A DNA stretch of 54,764 nucleotides from Betaproteobacteria bacterium (GTDB lineage: Bacteria > Pseudomonadota > Gammaproteobacteria > Burkholderiales > Burkholderiaceae_D): positions 1 to 54,764 of the forward strand of contig JANXTA010000134.1 of NCBI GenBank assembly GCA_025356395.1, written 5' to 3'. Position 1 is the first letter of the stretch. The number at the start of each line of letters is the position of its first letter. Below the pieces are notes generated by a model, which was not told the origin of the DNA, did not search any database, and saw only the letters and a list, made by a program, of their open reading frames with translations. Below are positions 1 through 8,310 of this stretch, in pieces. The translations under genes and the position numbers were made by a program.

Positions 1-2
1 GC

Positions 3-86
3 CGCATCCCGCCGGCACGGTTCGCCGAGCTGCGCCGCCGGCTCGCCGACGACGCAATCCAACACGACCGCAACGACAACCACTAA
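3..86 (+). CDS. C-terminal end of an unidentified ORF, cut by the window edge
   Basis: An open frame enters from the left edge and ends at a TAA at 84-86. The visible tail is basic and helical-looking, with an ELRRRLADD stretch. It is too short to name. Its position about 100 bases from the point where the neighbouring SulP gene loses family similarity makes a transposase or other mobile-element gene a reasonable guess, but nothing in the 27 residues proves this. Confidence 0.3.
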   Translation, partial: RIPPARFAELRRRLADDAIQHDRNDNH

Positions 87-102
87 CCTTACAACCCGGA
101 CT

Positions 103-681
103 TCATCCCAATGATTGGTACGGCGGTAGGGGGCAGGTCACCGTTGGTATCGGATCGAATTGTAGGCATGCATTAAGTTGCCGCGACGACAAGCCGGTAA
201 CGATGGCAATGGCGGTGGCGAACATGAATCCCTTGCGGACCGGAGTCGGCAACGCACCGATGCCAGTCCGCACCCAGCGCGTTCGTCCGAGGCACTGCAT
301 GAGCCCCGCGATGACCAACATGCTCGATAGCGCAACCGCCGCGACATCCTGCGCAAGGATCGGATTGGTATTGGCACGTAATGCTATGGCGATGCCGCCG
401 ACTAGTACCGCGAGTGATGCGGCACGCGGTCCCGACAGAATCGACCGCTTCTGCGCGATCGAAAGCAATGCAGCCACGATGACGGCACCGAGTACCGCCA
501 GGGCCCCCTGTGCAGCGCTCGTCGCGCCCGGCAACTGTTCTCCAAGGTAGGAGCCAAGACTAGCGTATTCGGCGTAGAAGACCAGTGCGGTCAGCAAGCC
601 GGCTGCCACGTCCGCAGCGATCGTCGCCCATCGACCTTTAATCGCACCCACCGGTGCAGCCACTGGTGGTCCCTCACTCAT
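103..681 (-). pseudogene. Truncated SulP-type anion permease, N-terminal part only
   Basis: The protein starts at an ATG whose ATGA overlaps the stop of the upstream membrane-protein gene, indicating translational coupling. About 190 residues follow, with hydrophobic segments resembling the first transmembrane helices of SulP permeases: an early Gly/Leu-rich helix, then ILSGPRAASLAVLVGGIAIA and the PTPVRKGFMFATAIAIV segment. SulP proteins are usually about 500 residues with a cytoplasmic STAS domain; both the remaining helices and STAS are missing. Family-like sequence stops around base 185, after which about 28 unrelated residues run to a stop. The likeliest reading is truncation by insertion or recombination. 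A short membrane protein that never had a full SulP core is the alternative. Confidence 0.5.
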
Positions 682-1097
682 CGACACGACGGTCGCAGGC
701 TCGCCGCCACCACCAGGTCCGACGCGTTGAGATTGGAAACGATCGCAATTGCTTGCGCGCTCGGGACGGTCAGCTCGAACGCGCCATCCTGGTCCGGGCC
801 GAAGGCGATCGATGCGTCGAGCCGATCCATGAGCCGTCCGATCGATCCGATCGACGCCGTGCTTGAAAAACGGATCAACACCTGATTGCACCGACCAGCG
901 TTCGCTGACGTTGCAACGCCCCGACTGGCGAGTGATGGACCGATCGGCTCCAGCTGCTGGACACGTTTCACCAGATAGACATAAGCGACCGGAACTAGTC
1001 CGAGAGTCAATCCTGAAAGCAGCATCAAGGTGAACAGAACCAGCAGCGAACGCTTTTCGAACAACGCTGCGCAGTGTTCGATGAAGCGCCTAGACAT
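678..1097 (-). CDS. Single-TM protein with periplasmic I9/propeptide-like domain
   Basis: This 139-residue protein has a short basic N-terminus, one strong membrane helix (about residues 17-42), and a C-terminal domain of about 70 residues (about 70-136). The pattern there (QVLIRF, a helix ending in DRLDASIAFGPDQDGAFEL, then a second beta-alpha unit) resembles the ferredoxin-like fold of inhibitor-I9/subtilisin propeptides and similar periplasmic domains of anti-sigma factors. That assignment is by eye and weak. It starts 9 bases after the caspase-like gene and its stop overlaps the ATG of the SulP-type gene, so the three are co-transcribed. The partner suggests it could hold or restrain the exported peptidase; this is inference. 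Confidence 0.6.
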   Translation of the reverse strand: MSRRFIEHCAALFEKRSLLVLFTLMLLSGLTLGLVPVAYVYLVKRVQQLEPIGPSLASRGVATSANAGRCNQVLIRFSSTASIGSIGRLMDRLDASIAFGPDQDGAFELTVPSAQAIAIVSNLNASDLVVAASLRPSCR

Positions 1098-1106
1098 GGG
1101 CCACGC

Positions 1107-2495
1107 TCATGGATGATCACCTGCGTCGGGAATTCCGACCATGCCTTTCATGACTTCTTTCATTCGCTGGATGCCCATGTTTGTATCCTGCGGTGTACCG
1201 CGCCCTTCGAAGCTCAATTGTGCGAGCGAGAGCAGCGGACGCGGTAGCCCGGTAAGCGATGCTTCACTCAACCATCTGAAGCTCTGGTCATAGGCCTGAC
1301 GTTCGTATTGCAGCTCGCCTAGCAAGATCTGGGCAGGAACGTAGCCATGTAAGGCCGGAATCTCTAGGAAGCGTGCGGCCTTCGCGCGATCGTTGTTCAC
1401 TAAGCGGCCAGTCGCCAGCACAAGGCCGGCAAGAGATCGATCGAAATCGGACGAGTTGGGGCGTGGTGCCTGCGCGACCACGCGGGCCGCTTCGATGCGG
1501 TCGACACTCGCTGCCGCTGATTCGATACGGGTGATGAGATCCATCCATTCTTCGTTGCGAACCCCGAGGTAGCGCTCGTCCAATTTCAGATCGGGTCGAT
1601 AGAGGCGACGCGACGCGGACCGGCTGGTCGACTGCGCAGACTTTTCCGTACGCGACGCAAGCAAGGACGTCCCGTCCGCCGGTGATCCAGTTAGAAGCGA
1701 GGCTCGGCCCTCGGCCAGAACGATCGATCGTCGCAATTCCGAGTAATAGCCAGGCTTCTGTCGTTGGTCGGTGCGTTGATAGACCAAATCCGAGACAGCC
1801 ATGAAAATGCTTTCGATACTGTGTGGTCGACGATCGAGCAATGCAGCGCTCAATGCCTGTGCGTAAGGTCCGTTGGGTCGATCGGGCCAGTCGAGAGCGC
1901 GTGTGTAAGGCGCTGTCGAATAGGCCGTCAGCGTGCCGGCCCACTCCCTGAGGATGAGGCCGGCGGCCGGCCTTCCTGCGCCGCGGGTGGCAACGAAAGG
2001 ATTGTCGCGACAGGCATCCACAACGACAACCGCGGCCGATGGCCGGACCTGTTCCAGTGACGCTCGCAAAGCGGACAACGGGTAGCCACCACGTACCAGT
2101 TGATCCGGCGTGCCGAATTCGGCGTCGGTGCCGAGCAGCAGATCGCGGCCTTCGATCGAAGCGCCATGTCCCGAGTAAAAGAACCACACGATGGCAGGTG
2201 GCGAGGTGCGCATCCGCCTGATGAAAGCCTCGATCGTGCTGTCCAGTTGCAACGCAGTCTGATCCAGCGACAGCGTGCTCATCATTCCCAGAGTCTTGAG
2301 CGTTCGGTCGATCAGCTTGGCATCGTTGACCGCATTGATCAGTCGGGGTCCGTGCTGATAGTCGTTGTTGCCGATCACGAGCGCATGCTGATCAACCAGG
2401 GCACTGACCGCCCTCCGCGTGATCGCCAGTCCTCCGAGTGCGAGTAAAGGCAGTTTGATCGCAAGACGGCGTCGTGTTGGGCGCGCTGATGTCAT
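1107..2495 (-). CDS. Exported caspase-like (peptidase C14) protein with Sel1-like C-terminus
   Basis: A 462-residue protein. Residues 7-30 (TRRRLAIK followed by a hydrophobic stretch) look like a Tat-type or Sec signal, so export is likely. The caspase-like p20 domain follows from about residue 35 (HALVIGNNDY), with the catalytic His in FYSGHG (His110) and the catalytic Cys in VVDACRDNPF (Cys162), so the dyad is intact. After a variable middle, residues about 370-455 contain alpha-helical Sel1/TPR-like repeats (HGYVPAQILLGELQY, LLSLAQLSFEGRG). Family knowledge: bacterial caspase homologues cleave after Arg/Lys or Asp and act in stress, development or defence. It leads an operon with the one-TM protein and SulP fragment. 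The DNA is less GC-rich than downstream, consistent with transfer. Confidence 0.85.
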   Translation of the reverse strand: MTSARPTRRRLAIKLPLLALGGLAITRRAVSALVDQHALVIGNNDYQHGPRLINAVNDAKLIDRTLKTLGMMSTLSLDQTALQLDSTIEAFIRRMRTSPPAIVWFFYSGHGASIEGRDLLLGTDAEFGTPDQLVRGGYPLSALRASLEQVRPSAAVVVVDACRDNPFVATRGAGRPAAGLILREWAGTLTAYSTAPYTRALDWPDRPNGPYAQALSAALLDRRPHSIESIFMAVSDLVYQRTDQRQKPGYYSELRRSIVLAEGRASLLTGSPADGTSLLASRTEKSAQSTSRSASRRLYRPDLKLDERYLGVRNEEWMDLITRIESAAASVDRIEAARVVAQAPRPNSSDFDRSLAGLVLATGRLVNNDRAKAARFLEIPALHGYVPAQILLGELQYERQAYDQSFRWLSEASLTGLPRPLLSLAQLSFEGRGTPQDTNMGIQRMKEVMKGMVGIPDAGDHP

Positions 2496-2576
2496 ACGCT
2501 GCTTAGCCCGCAGTTACTCGCAGATAAACATATCCGCGTTCTGCCGGCTGGGGCAATCTTGAATAGCGGTACCTGC

Positions 2577-3473
2577 TCAGGGCGCACCAGCCTTGAAGGT
2601 GTCGCACTGGCGGATGTCGCCGGAGTCCATGCCACGCTTGAACCAGGTCACGCGCTGCGCGGACGTGCCGTGCGTGAAGCTGTCCGGCACGACCGAACCG
2701 CGTGCCTGCTTCTGCAGGGTGTCGTCGCCGATCGCGGTGGCCGCCCGCAAGGCTTCGTCGACGTCGCCCGGGTCGAGCTTGAGCGGACTCTGGCCCGCCG
2801 CGAGGCGATGGCCCCACACGCCTGCGAAGCAGTCGGCCTGCAGTTCGACGCGCACCGAAACCTTGTTGTAGTCGGTCTCGGACATACGGCGGCGCATGGC
2901 ATCGGTCTTGTCCGTCACGCCGATCAGCTTCTGGACGTGATGACCGACCTCGTGCGCGATGACGTAAGCCTGGGCGAAGTCGCCGGGCGCCTTGAAGCGC
3001 TGCTCGAGCAGCTTGAAGAAGTCGAGGTCGATGTAGACCTTCTCGTCGCCCGGGCAGTAGAACGGACCGGCGGCCGCCTGGCCCTGGCCACAGGCCGTGG
3101 GATAAGAACCGCTGAAGAGATCGAGCTTGGGTTTGCGATAAGTGCCGTTGTTCTGCGCGAAGATCTGGGTCCAGGTCTCTTCGGTGTCGAGCAGCACACG
3201 CGATGCGAAGCGCGCCTTCTGGTCCTCGGCGGGAATCGGCTTCGCGTCACGCGGCGCCTGTTGCTGGACCTGGCCTCCGCCACTTCCGCCGCCTCCACCA
3301 CTCAACAGACCCAGGATGACGCTCGGGTCCACGCCGAAGAAGTAGGAGCCGAGCAAGGCCACCACGACGGCCCCGATGCCGAGGCTGCGGCCACCGAAAG
3401 GCAAGCCGCCGCCGCCGCTCGAACCGCGCACGTCCTCGACGTTCTCGCTCTGCCGTCCGTCGTCCCATTGCAT
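2577..3473 (-). CDS. ypfJ: YpfJ family neutral zinc metallopeptidase
   Basis: A 298-residue protein with the typical YpfJ layout: a short N-terminal region beginning MQWDDGRQSENVEDVRG, a Gly-rich stretch, one membrane helix at about residues 31-58, a low-complexity Gly/Gln linker, and a periplasmic metallopeptidase domain. The zinc-binding HEVGHH motif is at residues 174-179 and ELQADCFAG about 30 residues later supplies the third ligand region. Length matches the family (about 290). The peptidase's substrate is unknown. It is upstream of the caspase-like gene on the same strand with an 81-base gap, but codon and base composition differ, so a shared operon is doubtful. Confidence 0.92.
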   Translation of the reverse strand: MQWDDGRQSENVEDVRGSSGGGGLPFGGRSLGIGAVVVALLGSYFFGVDPSVILGLLSGGGGGSGGGQVQQQAPRDAKPIPAEDQKARFASRVLLDTEETWTQIFAQNNGTYRKPKLDLFSGSYPTACGQGQAAAGPFYCPGDEKVYIDLDFFKLLEQRFKAPGDFAQAYVIAHEVGHHVQKLIGVTDKTDAMRRRMSETDYNKVSVRVELQADCFAGVWGHRLAAGQSPLKLDPGDVDEALRAATAIGDDTLQKQARGSVVPDSFTHGTSAQRVTWFKRGMDSGDIRQCDTFKAGAP

Positions 3474-3542
3474 GGTCGGGTCACTCCCTCATCGGTGACC
3501 GATGCGCGTCGTGCTGCGCATCGGCCGGTCGGGCCGCCTTCG

Positions 3543-3986
3543 TCAGGCGGCGGGCTTCAGCTGGGCGCGGATCTGGCCGGCCGGGTTCGCGGCGCTGTGC
3601 ACGTTGACGTACAGGTTGCCCGCGCGATAGGCAGCCATCTGCGCTTCGGTCAGCTTGGCACCGGCCGGTGCGGTGAAGACGTTGCCGCTTTGCGTGAAGG
3701 GCACGATCACCGGTCCGTTCACACCTGGCGCGCCCTGATGGATGTGACCCATCGTCGGCTCCATGCCGGTCACGGTGATCGAACCCGTCACGCTGCCATC
3801 GGCTGCGATGGCGACGGTGCCGGTGCCGCTCGCGGTGGTGGCCACGGCAGGCACTTCGTTCGCGCCCGTGAGCGTGATCTTGTCGTTGCTGCCGCTGCCG
3901 GGCATGAACGTCGAACAGGCGGCGAGGGTCAATGCGCCTGCGGCGAGCACGAGGCTGCGAACGGTATTGCTGAGGCTGAATGTCAT
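3543..3986 (-). CDS. CHRD domain lipoprotein
   Basis: The start is the ATG at 3986, preceded by an AGGAGA ribosome-binding site; a longer upstream frame lacks one. The 147-residue product has a lipoprotein signal ending in LTLAACS (lipobox Cys about residue 23). The rest is a CHRD domain: TGANEVPAV near the start, repeated GTVAIAADGSVTGSITVTG strands, GHIHQGAPGVNGPVIVPF, and the ending AGQIRAQLKP. CHRD domains occur in extracellular and envelope proteins of unknown biochemical role. The gene is divergent from the DUF72 gene with a 196-base gap that probably holds both promoters. Confidence 0.88.
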   Translation of the reverse strand: MTFSLSNTVRSLVLAAGALTLAACSTFMPGSGSNDKITLTGANEVPAVATTASGTGTVAIAADGSVTGSITVTGMEPTMGHIHQGAPGVNGPVIVPFTQSGNVFTAPAGAKLTEAQMAAYRAGNLYVNVHSAANPAGQIRAQLKPAA

Positions 3987-4182
3987 GGTGGGTCTCCTGG
4001 AAATTGGGTGGGGTGAGCGGTGCGTGAGCGTTGATACGAAGGCCTCTGGCGAGACTCGCATTGTGCTTCAAACATCGACTACCTCGGATAGCTTGCTCGG
4101 GGGCGACGGTAACGTGCAAGGCCGTCGAGGCACATCGTGCATCGGACTTCATCCCATCGTGTGTTTCTGTTCAGGAGACTTC

Positions 4183-5010
4183 GTGGCGACGCGAACTTCC
4201 AGCAAGGCGGGCGCTTCAGGTTCCATTCGTGTCGGCATCGGTGCCTGGAGCTACGATCCCTGGCGCGAGACCTTCTACCCGGCGGACGTACCGAAGAAGA
4301 AGGCGTTGAGCTACGCGAGCTCGCAGGTCACCGCGATCGAGGTCAACGCGACCTACTATCGGACGCAAAGCGCCGGCAGCTTCGCGCGCTGGCGCGACGA
4401 GACGCCCGACGACTTCGTGTTCGCGGTCAAGGCCTCGCGCTTCGCGACCAATCGCCGCGTCCTCGCCGAGGCCGGCGACTCGATCGACCTGTTCGTCGGC
4501 AGCGGCCTTGAGGCACTCGGCCCGAAGCTCGGGCCGCTGCTGTGGCAGTTCATGCCGACCAAGCGTTTCGACGAAGCGGACTTCACCGCTTTCGTCGAGC
4601 GGCTGCCGAAGCGACTCGGCGCGCTGACGTTGCGTCACGCCCTCGACGTGCGCCACGAGAGCTTCCGCTGCGAAGCGTTCGTCGCCCTCGCCCGCAAGCA
4701 CGGCGTCGCCATCGTGTGCAGCGACTCCGACGACTACCCGATGATCGGTGACGTGACGGCCGACTTCGTCTATGCGCGGCTGATGCGGGCGAAGGCCGAC
4801 GTGGTGACCGGCTATTCGACGAAGGACATCGCGACCTGGATGGCGCGCGCACATGCCCTGGCGGCGGGGGACACGATCGAAGCCTTGGGACCGGTCGCGA
4901 AGCCGCTGCCGAAGCAGAAGCGGGACGCCTTCGTCTTCTTCATCAACGGCGCGAAGGAGCGGGCGCCGGCCGCAGCCAGGGCGATGCTGGAGAATCTGCA
5001 GAAGGGCTAG
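4183..5010 (+). CDS. DUF72 (YecE-like) family protein
   Basis: A GTG start at 4183 is chosen because AGGAGA lies 4 bases upstream and the family's first motif, RVGIGAWSYDPWRETFYP, follows about 17 residues later. The 275-residue product has the DUF72 TIM-barrel hallmarks: SQVTAIEVNATYYRTQS, DFVFAVKASRFATN, a DVRHESF segment, SDSDDYP, and FVYARLMRA near the end. The C-terminal FVFFINGAKERAPAAA motif is also typical. The biochemical function of DUF72 is not established. Its last four bases overlap the convergent membrane-protein gene. Confidence 0.9.
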   Translation: MATRTSSKAGASGSIRVGIGAWSYDPWRETFYPADVPKKKALSYASSQVTAIEVNATYYRTQSAGSFARWRDETPDDFVFAVKASRFATNRRVLAEAGDSIDLFVGSGLEALGPKLGPLLWQFMPTKRFDEADFTAFVERLPKRLGALTLRHALDVRHESFRCEAFVALARKHGVAIVCSDSDDYPMIGDVTADFVYARLMRAKADVVTGYSTKDIATWMARAHALAAGDTIEALGPVAKPLPKQKRDAFVFFINGAKERAPAAARAMLENLQKG

Positions 5011-5444
5011 TCAGCCCCGGCGGACGACCTCGGCGGCTTGCGGCGATAGACCTCGTGCAGCTGCGCGACGGCGCCGAGCATCTCCGTGATGATGAACAGC
5101 AGCAGTACGCGTGGCGCGCTTTCGACCGCCACGAACCACACGATCAGCAACGACACCCATACGCGGCCCCAGCCGTCGAGCAGTGCGAACAGGCCGATGG
5201 GCTTGAGGTAGCGGGCGATGCACCACAGTGCGATCAGCGTGCCGCTCAGGCACACAAAGAACATCTGCAGCGACGTGATCGGTGGGGCGACCGGATCGCC
5301 GCCCATCTTGCCGTTGGCGTAATAGAGCAGCGAGATGAAGTGCTCGGCGAGCGGTGGCAACGCCAGGGTGTACGAGACCGACGAGTCGACGATTGCCCAG
5401 AAGCGGACCTTGCGGCGACGAACGCGATCGAGGTTCAGCTGCAT
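5007..5444 (-). CDS. Small integral membrane protein of unknown function
   Basis: This 145-residue protein opens with a basic cytoplasmic N-terminus (MQLNLDRVRRRKVRFW). Three to four hydrophobic segments follow, around residues 20-45, 58-80, 84-103 and 108-122. The C-terminus is charged (YRRKPPRSSAGAD). I do not recognise a named family; the layout resembles unannotated four-helix proteins common in betaproteobacteria. Transcribed toward the DUF72 gene with a 4-base overlap of stops. Confidence 0.65.
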   Translation of the reverse strand: MQLNLDRVRRRKVRFWAIVDSSVSYTLALPPLAEHFISLLYYANGKMGGDPVAPPITSLQMFFVCLSGTLIALWCIARYLKPIGLFALLDGWGRVWVSLLIVWFVAVESAPRVLLLFIITEMLGAVAQLHEVYRRKPPRSSAGAD

Positions 5445-5495
5445 CCGGCGTCCTTCGTTTTTTTCGGCCGCTGATTATGCATGGCCGCCATCGGA

Positions 5496-7139
5496 TCAGC
5501 GGTCCCGCAAGATCTCGCGCGCCGCGTTGCGGCCTGGCAGGCCGGTCACGCCGCCGCCGGGATGGTTGCCCGAGCCGCACAGGTAGAGGCCCGCGATCGG
5601 ACTGCGGTAGTCCGCGTGGCCCAGTACCGGTCGCGCCGAGAACAACTGGTCGAGCGACAACGCGCCGTGGAAGATGTCGCCGCCGACCAGACCGAACTTG
5701 CGTTCAAGGTCGAGCGGCGTGTGGATCTGCCGCGCGATGACCGTCGCGGCGAAGCCCGGTGCGAAGCGCGAGACAGTCTCGATCACGCGATCGGCGGCGT
5801 CCTCTCGCGATCGCTGGTCGGCCCAGCCGTCGACGTAGCGGTCTTTCGCCGACGTCGCCTCGAGCTTCGGCGCGAAGTGCTGGCAGAAGAGACTTGCGAC
5901 ATGCATGCCCGCGGGTGCGAGCGAGTCGTCGATCGTGGACGGGATCAGCATCTCGACGATGGGCCGCGCGCCCCAGCCGTCGCGACGCGCGTTCATCCAT
6001 GCGTGCTCCATATAGTCGATCGACGGCGCCATGACGATGCCGCTTTCATGGTGTGGCTGATGCTGCGCACCGGGCAGCGCCGTGAAGTCGGGCAGCGACG
6101 ACAGTGCGACGTTCATGCGCAGCGTGCCGGAGCCGCTGCGGTAGGCAGCGATGCGCCTGACGAAGTCCTCGGGCAGGTCGCCGGCGTCGACCATCGACAG
6201 GAAGAGCAATCGCGGATGGACGTTGGAGACCACGCGCTTCGCCATCACGCGCGAGCCGTCCTCGAGTTCGACGCCGTTCGCGCGGCGCTTCGACGCGGGG
6301 CCTTCGACGAGGACGTGGGCCACTGCTGCATCGACGGTCAGCTCGACGCCGCGTGCTTCGGCCTCGCGGGCCATCGCCTGCGTGATCGAACCCATGCCGC
6401 CGATCGCGTGACCCCAGACGCCGGCCTGCCCGTCGACCTCGCCGAAGACGTGGTGCAGCAGCACGTAGGCCGAGCCGGCCGCATAGGGACTCGCGTAGTG
6501 GCCGACTATCGAATCGAAGCCGAACGCGGCCTTGATCGGCGCCGACTCGAACCACGCATCGAGCACGTCGCCGGCGCTCTTCGTGAACAGGTCCATCAGG
6601 TCGCGCTTGTGCGGCAGGTCCATGCGCCGCATGCGACGCCCGAGGTCCCAGGCCGACCACCAGTCGCCGATCGACGCGAAGTCGCGCAGCCCCAGATTGG
6701 GCGGCGTCTTCGTCAGCATCGTACGGACCAGCGCGACGACGCCTTCGAGCATCGCGTAATAGACGGGCAGTCGCGCCGCGTCGCGGGTCGAGAACTTCGC
6801 GACCTCGCGCTGCGTCGCCTCGAGACCGCCGCCGACCTTCAGGTAGCCGTCACCTTCGGCCAGCGGCAGGAAATTAGAGAAAGGCCGCTGCACGATACGC
6901 AGGCCATGCTCTTTCAGACGCAGGTCGCGGATCACGTCGGCATGCAGCAGCCCGACGGTGTAGCTCGCGGTCGAGTTGCGAAAGCCGGGATGGAATTCCT
7001 CGGTGACCGCCGCACCGCCGACGATCGATCGTCGTTCGAGGATGCGCACCGACAATCCCTTTGTCGCGAGGTCGCAGGCGCAAACGAGGCCGTTGTGGCC
7101 GCCGCCGATGATGACGGCGTCGTAGGTCTTCTCCGTCAC
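5496..7139 (-). CDS. Phytoene-desaturase-like FAD oxidoreductase (PYROXD2-like)
   Basis: The start is the GTG at 7139, whose GTGA overlaps the lrgB stop; the much longer upstream frame is lrgB read out of frame. The 547-residue protein begins with an FAD-binding Rossmann motif (YDAVIIGGGHNGL) and the second conserved piece ILERRSIVGGAAVTEE. It ends with the FAD-interaction motif GLYLCGSGNHPGGGVTG and GRNAAREIL. This is the NAD(P)/FAD oxidoreductase family that includes PYROXD2 and carotenoid desaturases; no carotenoid genes are nearby, so the substrate is unknown. Tight coupling to lrgB suggests a function linked to the solute LrgAB moves. Confidence 0.85.
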   Translation of the reverse strand: MTEKTYDAVIIGGGHNGLVCACDLATKGLSVRILERRSIVGGAAVTEEFHPGFRNSTASYTVGLLHADVIRDLRLKEHGLRIVQRPFSNFLPLAEGDGYLKVGGGLEATQREVAKFSTRDAARLPVYYAMLEGVVALVRTMLTKTPPNLGLRDFASIGDWWSAWDLGRRMRRMDLPHKRDLMDLFTKSAGDVLDAWFESAPIKAAFGFDSIVGHYASPYAAGSAYVLLHHVFGEVDGQAGVWGHAIGGMGSITQAMAREAEARGVELTVDAAVAHVLVEGPASKRRANGVELEDGSRVMAKRVVSNVHPRLLFLSMVDAGDLPEDFVRRIAAYRSGSGTLRMNVALSSLPDFTALPGAQHQPHHESGIVMAPSIDYMEHAWMNARRDGWGARPIVEMLIPSTIDDSLAPAGMHVASLFCQHFAPKLEATSAKDRYVDGWADQRSREDAADRVIETVSRFAPGFAATVIARQIHTPLDLERKFGLVGGDIFHGALSLDQLFSARPVLGHADYRSPIAGLYLCGSGNHPGGGVTGLPGRNAAREILRDR

Positions 7140-7864
7140 GACAGCACGGCCAGCAACCAGTGTCCGAAGAACGGCAGCAGCAGCGACGACACCAGCGCGG
7201 CGAGTCCCATCGCGAGACCGGCAAAGGCGCCCATCTCCTCGCTGACCTGGAACGCGCGAGCCACGCCCTGGCCATGCGACGAGAGGCCGAGTGCGAAGCC
7301 GCGGACCGCATGTGACGGGATGCGCAGCGCGTTGAGGACGTAGCGCGCGAGTGCGGAGCCGACGATGCCCGTGATGACGACGCACACCGCCGTCAGCGAC
7401 GGGATGCCGCCGAGCTTCTCGCTGATGCTCATCGCGACCGGCGTGGTGATGGACTTGGGGACCAGCGACGCGAGCGTGCGCGGCGAGGCGCCCAGCGCAT
7501 GGGCGATCAGCACGGCGGAGCCCGACGCGACGACGAGGCCGACCAGCAACGCGATCACCAGCGCGACCCAGTGGCTCCTGAGCTTGCCCCACTGCTCGTA
7601 GAGCGGGATCGCGAGCGCCACCGTGGCCGGGCCGAGCAGGAAATGCACGAACTGCGCGCCGTCGAAGTAGGTTTGATACGACGTGTGCGTGCCCAGCAGG
7701 ATCACCAGTAGCACGCATACCGAGATGGCGACAGGATTGACCAGCGGATTCAGGCCGCTTCGTCGATACAGCATGAACGCGAAGAGATAGGCAACCAGCG
7801 TCAGCGTGAGCCATAGCAGCGGCGACGCGGACAGGTAGACCCAGGTGTCGACGACCGGATGCAT
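7136..7864 (-). CDS. lrgB: LrgB/CidB family membrane protein
   Basis: A 242-residue inner-membrane protein with the LrgB pattern: multiple hydrophobic helices, NPVAISVCVLLVILL, FLLGPATVALAIPLYEQW, the hallmark PKSITTPVAMSISEKLGG (about residues 135-152), GIVGSALARYVL, and FALGLSSHGQGVARAFQ. LrgAB/CidAB were described as holin-like systems; later work links them to pyruvate uptake in bacteria, and the plant chloroplast homologue PLGG1 (an LrgA-LrgB fusion) exports glycolate and glycerate. It lies 4 bases after lrgA and overlaps the FAD oxidoreductase start. Confidence 0.93.
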   Translation of the reverse strand: MHPVVDTWVYLSASPLLWLTLTLVAYLFAFMLYRRSGLNPLVNPVAISVCVLLVILLGTHTSYQTYFDGAQFVHFLLGPATVALAIPLYEQWGKLRSHWVALVIALLVGLVVASGSAVLIAHALGASPRTLASLVPKSITTPVAMSISEKLGGIPSLTAVCVVITGIVGSALARYVLNALRIPSHAVRGFALGLSSHGQGVARAFQVSEEMGAFAGLAMGLAALVSSLLLPFFGHWLLAVLS

Positions 7865-7868
7865 GAGG

Positions 7869-8237
7869 TCAGTCCGACCTGGCCGCGGCGCGCGCTGCCT
7901 CGGTCCGGTTGATCAGGAACGCGGCGGTGACCGCGGTCGCCGCGATCGCGAGCAGCGTGCTGCCCACGACGGCCGCGACGATCGCCACGCCTTCTTCGGA
8001 CAGCCGGGCGAAGTGCACCATCACGCCGACGCCGGCCGGCACGAACAGCAGCGACAGATGCGAGAGCAGCGTGGTGCCGGTCGCTTTGATGCGCGCCAGC
8101 AGCGCGGGTCGCAATGCAAGGGTGAGTAGCAGCAGCGCCATGCCGATCACCGGGCCGGGAATCGGCAGGCCGAACGAGAAAGTCAGGGTCTCGCCGATCA
8201 GTTGGTAGATCAGCAGGGTGGCGATGGCTTCGATCAT
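7869..8237 (-). CDS. lrgA: LrgA/CidA family membrane protein
   Basis: The 122-residue product has four predicted membrane helices and the LrgA signature LPIPGPVIGMALLLLTL followed by LLSHLSLLFVPAGVGVMVHF (about residues 58-77). It starts at an ATG at 8237 and is the first gene of an lrgA-lrgB-oxidoreductase unit. About 640 bases upstream on the same strand, beyond a toxin-antitoxin pair, lies the end of glcF. LrgA is the partner of LrgB in the membrane; by analogy with PLGG1 it may form part of a glycolate-type carrier. Confidence 0.92.
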   Translation of the reverse strand: MIEAIATLLIYQLIGETLTFSFGLPIPGPVIGMALLLLTLALRPALLARIKATGTTLLSHLSLLFVPAGVGVMVHFARLSEEGVAIVAAVVGSTLLAIAATAVTAAFLINRTEAARAAARSD

Positions 8238-8310
8238 CTGGGCTCGAATGCGGTGAACGGCATCATCATGACGTACTGCGAGTCGAGGATTACAGATCCG
8301 GACTTGAACC

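Noticed and set aside
103-2495. Caspase operon as an anti-phage system such as CBASS or a TPR-caspase gasdermin module
   Set aside because: No nucleotide cyclase, gasdermin-like pore protein, NTPase or other defence gene nearby, and the peptidase appears exported.
2559-4016. Long plus-strand ORF opposite ypfJ and the CHRD gene
   Set aside because: Arg/Ala/His-biased translation without motifs, exactly antisense to two clear genes; typical shadow in high-GC DNA.
5481-7343. 620-codon plus-strand ORF opposite the FAD oxidoreductase
   Set aside because: No domain, composition typical of the complementary frame; the minus-strand gene has clear FAD motifs.
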